Shown one piece after another: positions 5,742 to 10,975 of a DNA stretch of 10,975 nt. Origin of the DNA: Nitrospirota bacterium (lineage in GTDB: Bacteria > Nitrospirota > Thermodesulfovibrionia > Thermodesulfovibrionales > UBA6898); contig JAOUFP010000047.1 of NCBI GenBank assembly GCA_029858145.1, positions 1-10,975 of the forward strand, written 5' to 3'. The notes under the pieces are model-generated. The model did not search any database and was not told the origin of the DNA. It saw only the letters and a list, made by a program, of their open reading frames with translations. The position numbers and the translations under genes are program-made. The number at the start of each line of letters is the position of its first letter. The first letter of the stretch is position 1.

Positions 5742-5787
5742 CTTGAGTCCTTCTGAGATTTAGTTTAAAGAGAAGGAGGTAAAAGAA

Positions 5788-5988
5788 ATGACACAAGGAA
5801 CTGTGAAGTGGTTTAACGACAGCAAAGGTTTTGGCTTTATTACAAGCGAAAACGGAAGTGATGTTTTTGTTCACCATACGTCAATCCAGGGCAATGGCTT
5901 TAAGAGCCTTGCCGAAGGCGACAAGGTTAGCTTTGATACTGAAAAAGGCCCGAAGGGCGACAAGGCGATCAATGTTGTTAAACTGTAA
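5788..5988 (+). CDS. csp: Cold-shock domain protein (CspA family)
   Basis: A 66-residue single OB-fold cold-shock domain, the normal family length. The nucleic-acid-binding motifs are intact: RNP1 K13-G-F-G-F-I18 and RNP2 V26-F-V-H-H30, plus W8 and F9. Such proteins bind single-stranded RNA and DNA, melt RNA secondary structure, and in E. coli CspA, CspC and CspE act as transcription antiterminators. The start codon lies seven bases after a perfect AAGGAGGT. The gene is bracketed by two terminator hairpins, one in its leader and one 13 bases after its stop, which suggests autoregulation through its own RNA-melting activity (inference). The specific paralogue cannot be told from the sequence. 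Confidence 0.97.
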   Translation: MTQGTVKWFNDSKGFGFITSENGSDVFVHHTSIQGNGFKSLAEGDKVSFDTEKGPKGDKAINVVKL

Positions 5989-6001
5989 TTAAACGGAAAA
6001 G

Positions 6002-6029
6002 GCCCCCTCAACAGAGGGGGCTTTTTTTT
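6002..6029 (+). terminator. Intrinsic terminator after csp
   Basis: GCCCCCTC (6002-6009), tetraloop AACA, and GAGGGGGC (6014-6021) are followed by eight T residues (6022-6029). This is a textbook strong terminator. The ribosome binding site of the next gene begins only five bases beyond the T-run. Confidence 0.93.
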
Positions 6030-6043
6030 CATCTGGGAGGGAT

Positions 6044-6415
6044 ATGAATAACAATACGAACAGCAGAAAGAATGCCGCAAGGACTGAAAGGCTGCAGCAG
6101 AGGGCTGATGCGGGATTTGTAGCTACCCACTTCCCTGAAGTTGAGAGTATCGCCATCAACATGATGTATAATCAGAAGGGGATAGCGAAGTCGTTACCCC
6201 GGGTTGTGAATTTCTTCCCCGGCAGTTATGCCCTTTTCAGGGTAGACTGTTTGAGCAAGGGCTGTGCTGATGGCGGATTCGATCTCAATCAGGTGATTAC
6301 CTCAATGATCAGAAGCCGCAGAAAAGCTGCAAAAGGGGAGATTAGTTGTGAGGGCAATGGCCCTTCACCCGACCACTCATCTATCGTCTACGAAGTCGAC
6401 ATTCAATATACATAA
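6044..6415 (+). CDS. Conserved hypothetical protein with CLSKGC motif
   Basis: A 123-residue soluble protein with no signal peptide. Residues 1-22 are basic and polar, then follows a compact alpha/beta region with V-N-F-F-P-G (55-60), the block D68-C-L-S-K-G-C74-A-D-G-G-F-D80, a basic helix (R90-S-R-R-K-A-A-K97) and a further C102. The pattern resembles an unnamed family I recall from deltaproteobacteria and Nitrospirota; I cannot give a function. C69, C74 and C102 might bind metal, and the basic segments might contact nucleic acid; both are inferences. The ATG at 6044 follows GGGAGGG (6035-6041). Only 14 bases separate the csp terminator T-run from the ATG, so expression must come from readthrough or a promoter inside csp. 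Confidence 0.75.
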   Translation: MNNNTNSRKNAARTERLQQRADAGFVATHFPEVESIAINMMYNQKGIAKSLPRVVNFFPGSYALFRVDCLSKGCADGGFDLNQVITSMIRSRRKAAKGEISCEGNGPSPDHSSIVYEVDIQYT

Positions 6416-6440
6416 GACCCCCGGATGGCGGAATCATGTG

Positions 6441-6470
6441 TTTTGCTATCTTCTTTTTGCTTCAGCAAAA
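6441..6470 (+). repeat. TTTTGCT repeat and matching inverted copy before greB
   Basis: TTTTGCT occurs at 6441-6447 and 6455-6461, and AGCAAAA at 6464-6470 can pair with either copy, giving two mutually exclusive stems. The AT-rich stems are weak and no T-run follows. This may be a leader structure for greB or chance. Confidence 0.3.
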
Positions 6471-6492
6471 TAACTGACCTGTTTAAGCAGAT

Positions 6493-6987
6493 ATGACAAA
6501 ACAGTTCCAACATATGGATAGTTTCTCAGCGTACATTACCCCTGAAGGGCAGAAGCGCCTGAGTGAGGAGTTGGCTTATCTGTGGAAGATCAAACGCCCA
6601 CAGGTTACGCAGGCTGTTGCCGAAGCCGCTGCTATGGGGGACCGTTCTGAAAACGCAGAGTATATTTACGGGAAAAGGCAGTTGCGGCAGATTGATTCGC
6701 GCATACGTTTTCTTACAAAGAGGTTGGACAGGTTGATCGTGGTTGACAGGACACCTGCCGACACTTCAAAGGTATTTTTCGGAGCCTGGGTCGAAATTGA
6801 GGATGATGACGGGAGCCTTTACACCTATCGCATTGTCGGACCTGATGAAATCGATCCTGACAGGAATTTTATCAGTGTTGATTCACCGATGGCGAGGGCG
6901 TTGTTGCGCAGGTCCGAGGGTGACGAAATTGTCGTGAAGAGGCCGAACGGTGATGCTGCTTTTGTTGTAATCTCCATCCATTATTAA
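6493..6987 (+). CDS. greB: Transcript cleavage/elongation factor GreB
   Basis: A 164-residue Gre factor close in length and order to E. coli GreB (158). The N-terminal coiled coil contains L-W-K-I-K-R-P-Q-V-T and the signature M48-G-D-R-S-E-N-A-E-Y57, whose acidic D50 and E53 act at the coiled-coil tip to promote cleavage of backtracked RNA by RNA polymerase. The C-terminal globular domain has V-F-F-G-A-W-V-E-I-E, D-E-I-D and S-P-M-A-R-A-L-L, which favour GreB over GreA. The ATG at 6493 is the first in frame but has no clear Shine-Dalgarno sequence; M8 is a less likely alternative. It lies 77 bases behind the CLSKGC protein, downstream of csp. No convincing GC-rich terminator follows, only an AT-rich tract (6988-7008). 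Confidence 0.95.
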   Translation: MTKQFQHMDSFSAYITPEGQKRLSEELAYLWKIKRPQVTQAVAEAAAMGDRSENAEYIYGKRQLRQIDSRIRFLTKRLDRLIVVDRTPADTSKVFFGAWVEIEDDDGSLYTYRIVGPDEIDPDRNFISVDSPMARALLRRSEGDEIVVKRPNGDAAFVVISIHY

Positions 6988-7085
6988 TTTTCTTTAAAAA
7001 AAGTAAAAATCGTCCATATTGCATTTTGAGCAACGCCTCACGCGTGCATGACTTTGCAGAGGTGTGGTATAGAATTTTGCGGCCG

Positions 7086-7105
7086 CATAACGTATAGTAG
7101 TTATG
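7086..7105 (+). promoter_or_regulatory. Dyad over a -10 box upstream of trkA (candidate promoter and operator)
   Basis: CATAAC (7086-7091) and GTTATG (7100-7105) form a 6-base inverted repeat whose 8-base centre holds TATAGT (7093-7098), a good -10 hexamer. Transcription would start near 7105, leaving a leader of about 34 bases before the GTG at 7139. A second candidate, TGGTATAGA, lies at 7065-7073. A repressor bound to the dyad would block the promoter. Confidence 0.4.
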
Positions 7106-7138
7106 AGAAAACCATATCCTTCTGGGAGGTGTCTCTGG

Positions 7139-8482
7139 GTGAAGGTTGTGATCGTAGGCGCGGGAGAAGTAGGCTATCACATCGCGATGTTCCTCTCAAG
7201 GGAAAAGATTGATGTTGTGGTAATCGACAGCAATAAGGATAATCTGAAACGTGTGAGCAACGAACTCGATGTGGCTACAGTAGACGGCCACGGGGGATCT
7301 CCGGCGGTACTGAAGGAAGCCGGGCTCGACGGTGCGGACATACTCCTTGCGGTTACGAACAGCGATGAGACGAATATGATCGCCTGTCTCATCGGTAAGG
7401 CGCTTTTCAGGGTGAAGCGGAAGATTGCCCGGATACGCGACGCGGAATACCTGAACAATGCCATCCTTCTGAATAAATACAACCTTGATATCGATCCTGC
7501 CATCAGTCCTGAACTGGAGTCCGCAAAGGCGATTGCGCGGCTGATTGAAGTGCCGCTTGCCTCTGTTGTTGAAGATTTCGAGGACGGCATCATAAAGGTT
7601 GTCGGTTACAGAATCCCTCATAATTCCTATCTCGCAGGCACATCACTGAAAGACATGAATGAAAAGCTGGGGTACCGCTTTCTCATTGGCATTATCCAGC
7701 GGGACAACACGGTTATCATTCCTGCAGGGAGAGACCGGCTTCAGGATGGGGATATCATCTATTTCCCTGTCATGAAGGGATTGATCGAGGAAACCATGTC
7801 GTTTGTCATCGGATCCCGTGTGAAACCGGTCAGAAATGTCATGATCGTCGGAGGAGGGCGTGTCGGCTATAACGTTGCTCTCCTCCTGGAGAAACAGGGC
7901 ATCAATGTGAAAATCATTGACAGGGATGCTGAGAGGTGCAAGTTCCTGAGCAAGTCCCTGAAGAAGGCGACTATCCTTCACGGAGACGGCACTGACCGGA
8001 CGCTCCTGGAAGAGGAGAATGTGGGCGGGATGGAAGTCTTTGCCGCTCTCACGCAAAACGAGGAGCTCAATATAATGTCCGCAGTCCTTGCCAAACGCGA
8101 AGGGGTCCGCAGGGTTATTACTATCGTTAATCGCACCGATTACATCTCTCTTGCCAACAGCCTCGGAGTCGATTCTGTTTTAAGCCCCCGCCTGATCACA
8201 GCGAGTTCCATCCTGCGCTATGTGCGGATGGGGGAGATCCTCTCTCTCACTGCCATTGCCGATGACCGTGCCGAAATCCTGGAAGCAGGAGTAAAGGACG
8301 GAGCGGTTTTGGGGAAAGTGAGATTAAGAGATGCCAGGCTGCCGAAGGGTTCGCTCATCGGAGCGGTCATAAGGGGCGAGCATGTGATTATCCCCTCCGG
8401 AGAGGATGTTATCAACGAAGGCGACCGGATTATCGTTTTTGCCCTCAGTCAGGCCATCAAGGACGTCGAAAAGCTTATCTGA
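7139..8482 (+). CDS. trkA: Trk potassium uptake system, NAD-binding subunit TrkA
   Basis: A 447-residue cytosolic protein forming the gating ring of the Trk K+ transporter. It has the tandem layout of full-length TrkA (E. coli 458): RCK_N with G7-A-G-E-V-G12 and D30, RCK_C around 140-220, a second RCK_N with G238-G-G-R-V-G243, and a C-terminal RCK_C to 447. Both dinucleotide-binding loops are intact, so NAD(H) binding and ATP or nucleotide control are expected. The GTG at 7139 is chosen because GGGAGGT (7124-7130) precedes it by eight bases and the protein then begins M-K-V-V-I-V-G-A-G, as in the family. The in-frame ATG at 7103 would add twelve unconserved residues and overlaps the probable transcription start. 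trkH begins five bases after its stop. Confidence 0.95.
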   Translation: MKVVIVGAGEVGYHIAMFLSREKIDVVVIDSNKDNLKRVSNELDVATVDGHGGSPAVLKEAGLDGADILLAVTNSDETNMIACLIGKALFRVKRKIARIRDAEYLNNAILLNKYNLDIDPAISPELESAKAIARLIEVPLASVVEDFEDGIIKVVGYRIPHNSYLAGTSLKDMNEKLGYRFLIGIIQRDNTVIIPAGRDRLQDGDIIYFPVMKGLIEETMSFVIGSRVKPVRNVMIVGGGRVGYNVALLLEKQGINVKIIDRDAERCKFLSKSLKKATILHGDGTDRTLLEEENVGGMEVFAALTQNEELNIMSAVLAKREGVRRVITIVNRTDYISLANSLGVDSVLSPRLITASSILRYVRMGEILSLTAIADDRAEILEAGVKDGAVLGKVRLRDARLPKGSLIGAVIRGEHVIIPSGEDVINEGDRIIVFALSQAIKDVEKLI

Positions 8483-8487
8483 ATGCC

Positions 8488-9936
8488 ATGAACTGGAGGA
8501 TCATCGCATACGTCGACGGTATTGTGCTGATAATCATAGGCATTTTTATGATTATCCCTCTTCTTGTCTCGCTTCTGTACTGGGGGAGTGATCAATATGC
8601 CTTCCTGCTCACCTGTATCTTCACCTTCGGAGCCGGTTTTGCCCTTGTTCTGCCGAACAGAAAGCGAAAGAGGGAGGATCTGCGTCACCGGGAAGGATTC
8701 TTTGCGGTGACGACCAGCTGGCTGCTGGTATCGCTCTTCGGCGCTCTCCCGTATTTGATTGAGGGAACCTTCGGCAGTTTTACCGACGCGTTTTTCGAGG
8801 CAATGGCAGGGTTTACGACCACCGGTGCCTCTGTATTGAATGACATCGAGTCCCAGCATCACGGGATACTCTTCTGGAGAAGTCTCACCCAGTGGCTTGG
8901 CGGCATGGGCATTGTGCTCTTCTCTCTTGCCGTTCTCCCTATGCTCGGCGCAGGCGGCATGCAGCTCTTCAAGGCAGAAGTTCCCGAGATCACTGTTGAT
9001 AAGCTCAGACCACGGATTGTCGATACCGCAAAATCCCTGTGGTATATCTACACCGGCCTTACGACGATCTGCGCGCTGCTCTACATGCTTGGCGGCATGA
9101 GTCTCTTCGATGCGGTGAATCATGCCTTTACCACACTGGCAACGGGAGGCTTCTCGACGAAGAACACGAGCATGGCATTTTATGACAGTGCGTATATACA
9201 GCTCGTTGCTACGCTTTTTATGTTTCTCGCCGGAGTAAACTATACACTTTTTTTCTATGCCTTCAAGGGAAAGTTTGTGAAATTCCGCGACAATACCGAA
9301 TTCAGGTTCTACCTGTCGGTTACCCTCATCGCCACTTTTTTGATCACGGTAGATCTCTGGAAAGATAATTATCATTCGCTCTTCGATTCTTTCAAGCACG
9401 GAATCTTCCAGGTGGTTTCCGTCATGACGACAACAGGTTTTGCGACTGCCGACTATGAACAATGGTCTCCCTTCGCACGGTTTGCGATCATTACGCTGAT
9501 GTTCTTCGGCGGCATGATCGGTTCAACCGGCGGCGGCATGAAGCAGATCAGGATTCTCGTCATGATAAAGCAGATATATCGTGAAATCTACCAGTTGATC
9601 CATCCCCGCGCTGTGACCTTCCTGAAGGTTGACGGCAAGAACATGACAAAGGAGATACTCGGCAGTATCTGGGGATTCCTCTTTCTTTTTCTGATTATCT
9701 GTGTGCTTTCCACTCTCGGCATGACCGCCATGGGAATTGATATAGAGACCTCTTTCAGTACGGTCGTGTCCGCCATTTGCAATGTGGGACCAGCCCTCGG
9801 CCTTGCCGGGCCGGCTGAAAATTATGCTTTGCTGCCCCAGGGAGCAAAATGGATTCTGATCTTCTGCATGCTGGTGGGACGGCTTGAGGTGTACACGGTA
9901 ATTATTCTCTTTGTGCCGAATTTCTGGAAAAAATGA
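8488..9936 (+). CDS. trkH: Trk potassium uptake system, membrane subunit TrkH
   Basis: A 482-residue inner-membrane K+ channel-like subunit of the SKT superfamily, close to the usual length of TrkH (about 483). It consists of four M1-pore-M2 repeats. The filter glycines are seen in each pore loop: F-T-T-T-G113-A-S, L-A-T-G220-G-F-S, M-T-T-T-G317-F-A and C-N-V-G434-P-A. The intramembrane gating loop reads G-S-T-G-G-G-M-K (345-352), and the C-terminus M-L-V-G-R-L-E ends in F-W-K-K as in family members. No distinct Shine-Dalgarno sequence precedes the ATG at 8488; translation is probably coupled to trkA, which stops five bases upstream. It pairs with TrkA to import K+ for osmotic and pH balance. 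Confidence 0.96.
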   Translation: MNWRIIAYVDGIVLIIIGIFMIIPLLVSLLYWGSDQYAFLLTCIFTFGAGFALVLPNRKRKREDLRHREGFFAVTTSWLLVSLFGALPYLIEGTFGSFTDAFFEAMAGFTTTGASVLNDIESQHHGILFWRSLTQWLGGMGIVLFSLAVLPMLGAGGMQLFKAEVPEITVDKLRPRIVDTAKSLWYIYTGLTTICALLYMLGGMSLFDAVNHAFTTLATGGFSTKNTSMAFYDSAYIQLVATLFMFLAGVNYTLFFYAFKGKFVKFRDNTEFRFYLSVTLIATFLITVDLWKDNYHSLFDSFKHGIFQVVSVMTTTGFATADYEQWSPFARFAIITLMFFGGMIGSTGGGMKQIRILVMIKQIYREIYQLIHPRAVTFLKVDGKNMTKEILGSIWGFLFLFLIICVLSTLGMTAMGIDIETSFSTVVSAICNVGPALGLAGPAENYALLPQGAKWILIFCMLVGRLEVYTVIILFVPNFWKK

Positions 9937-9955
9937 TTTCTTGTGGAGGGGAAAG

Positions 9956-10975
9956 ATGAAGATAGATATGCACTGTCACGTTATCGGCAGCGGGAGGGAT
10001 TTCGACCACCCGGAGGCCGATATCTATTTCAACGCAGATGACAACCAGCACTGGTTTACCTGGATTTTATATCACTTGCTGCAGGCAGATATTACCCATA
10101 TGGGAGGGAATCCCGATGGCGACTGCACGGTCACGACAAACGAGTATTTTGAGCTGATTTACAGGCTTTTTGCTGAATCCGCGGAGATTGACGGCTTGGT
10201 GCTTCTGGCCCTGGATGCGGTCTACAGGAATGGCAGGCGGGCCAAGCGAAAGACCGACCTCTGGGTGTCGAATGCATTTCTTGCCGGAAAGGTTCGCTCC
10301 CTTAACAATAAACTGGCAGCTGAGGCAGATCCTGAAAAAAGAGCCAAAAAGTTCTATATGGGTGCTTCAGTGAATCCGAACCAGCCGCGTGCGGAAGAGG
10401 CGCTCAGGAGGGTTCTCGATGATACCGGCGTGGTTTTGCTCAAGTGGATCCCTTCTGCACAGCATATCGATGTTGATAAGGTTTCCCCTGATTTCTACCG
10501 CACTCTTGCGGAGCGCAAGGTGCCTCTCCTTTGCCATGTCGGTCCCGAGTATTCTTTTCCCGAAGGAATCCGGAACATGGAAAAGGATAATTTCCTTTTC
10601 CTCCGCACGCCGCTCGACCTGGGCGTTACGGTGATCGCTGCGCACTGTGCATCACCGGTCTTTCCCCTTAAGGATCCGAACAGGATGAAAAAGTTCCGGA
10701 AGCTTATGGATGCATATAATACGAAGGATGATATAAGGATATGGGCCGATACATCAGCGCTTTCCCTCACGACAAGACTGCCGATCATTTCCGAGATTAT
10801 TGAGATGTTCCCCGCAAAATGGCTTGTTCACGGGTCTGATTTTCCGATCCCTGTCGATGGGCTGCCTCACCTGCCGTTTGTGACGAAAGACATCACCCCG
10901 GAAGAATACAGAGATATACTAAAAACACGAAATCCGTTTGACCGTGATGTAAAGATCAAGAAGGCGCATGGATTC
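9956..10975 (+). CDS. Amidohydrolase family (amidohydrolase_2) metal-dependent hydrolase, 3' end outside the window
   Basis: An open frame of 340 codons running off the right edge without a stop. The ATG at 9956 follows GGAGG (9945-9949) by six bases. The pattern is a metal-dependent TIM barrel: H6-x-H8 after the first strand, K163 in L-L-K-W, H194 in L-L-C-H-V-G, H230 in A-A-H-C-A-S, and D295 in H-G-S-D-F-P. These match the metal ligands and catalytic Asp of the amidohydrolase_2 group, whose members hydrolyse or decarboxylate varied carbon compounds. The substrate cannot be named. It appears cytosolic, with no signal peptide. It follows trkH by 19 bases on the same strand and is probably in the same transcript, although no link to K+ transport is known to me. 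Confidence 0.9.
   Translation, partial: MKIDMHCHVIGSGRDFDHPEADIYFNADDNQHWFTWILYHLLQADITHMGGNPDGDCTVTTNEYFELIYRLFAESAEIDGLVLLALDAVYRNGRRAKRKTDLWVSNAFLAGKVRSLNNKLAAEADPEKRAKKFYMGASVNPNQPRAEEALRRVLDDTGVVLLKWIPSAQHIDVDKVSPDFYRTLAERKVPLLCHVGPEYSFPEGIRNMEKDNFLFLRTPLDLGVTVIAAHCASPVFPLKDPNRMKKFRKLMDAYNTKDDIRIWADTSALSLTTRLPIISEIIEMFPAKWLVHGSDFPIPVDGLPHLPFVTKDITPEEYRDILKTRNPFDRDVKIKKAHGF

Larger units (their letters stand above)
5475..5787 (+). other. 313-base intergenic region and csp leader
   Basis: No convincing gene lies here. From left to right it contains a short TTCTC/GAGAA stem (5556-5574), a 9-base copy of the later terminator arm, CTTTGTGCC (5580-5588), a sigma70-type promoter (5642-5671), an intrinsic-terminator hairpin (5707-5741) and the csp ribosome binding site AAGGAGGT (5773-5780). 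A 36-codon frame starting at an ATG near 5624 ends at the terminator loop. Its only support is an AGGTGG upstream, so it is not called. Confidence 0.5.

Noticed and set aside
8449..9462. Minus-strand open frame of 337 codons opposite trkH
   Set aside because: It mirrors the well-supported trkH frame, has no domain pattern or start signal, and its composition (many Glu, Arg, His) is that of an antisense shadow.

Overview
This is an ordinary-looking bacterial chromosome segment with near-balanced base composition and one fragment of an insertion element at its left edge. The mix of genes (an exported DUF255/YyaL protein, tandem PilZ protein, small lipoproteins, a csp-greB neighbourhood, TrkAH potassium uptake) and the codon use fit Nitrospirota or a former deltaproteobacterial lineage. 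That assignment is an inference from gene content only. There are no rRNA or tRNA genes, CRISPR arrays or phage genes.

Layout. Positions 1-127 hold the 5' end of a transposase gene reading leftward and its terminal repeats. A tandem PilZ-domain gene (244-891) and a 65-residue lipoprotein (1026-1223) follow on the plus strand. Two minus-strand genes come next: an aldo/keto reductase (1282-2115) whose start sits directly behind an extended -10 box, and an exported thioredoxin-fold DUF255 protein (2181-4016). A divergent plus-strand pair encodes a 63-residue CxC protein (4231-4422) and a MarC-family membrane protein (4462-5097). A 43-residue lipoprotein (5343-5474) ends in evenly spaced histidines.

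Positions 5580-7000 form a possible RNA-control cluster. A cold-shock protein gene (5788-5988) has one intrinsic-terminator hairpin in its leader and another just after its stop. The second lies so close to the next gene (6044-6415) that this gene can hardly have its own promoter between them. greB (6493-6987) follows. A second copy of one leader-hairpin arm lies upstream at 5580-5588 and could act as an antiterminator. This is the most interesting feature I found.

The right third is a trkA (7139-8482) - trkH (8488-9936) - amidohydrolase (9956 to beyond the window) operon. TrkA is the NAD(H)-binding gating ring and TrkH the K+-conducting subunit. The amidohydrolase is open at the right edge.

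Both intergenic spaces flanking the CxC/marC pair carry GTCATT-type palindromic sequences resembling REP elements.
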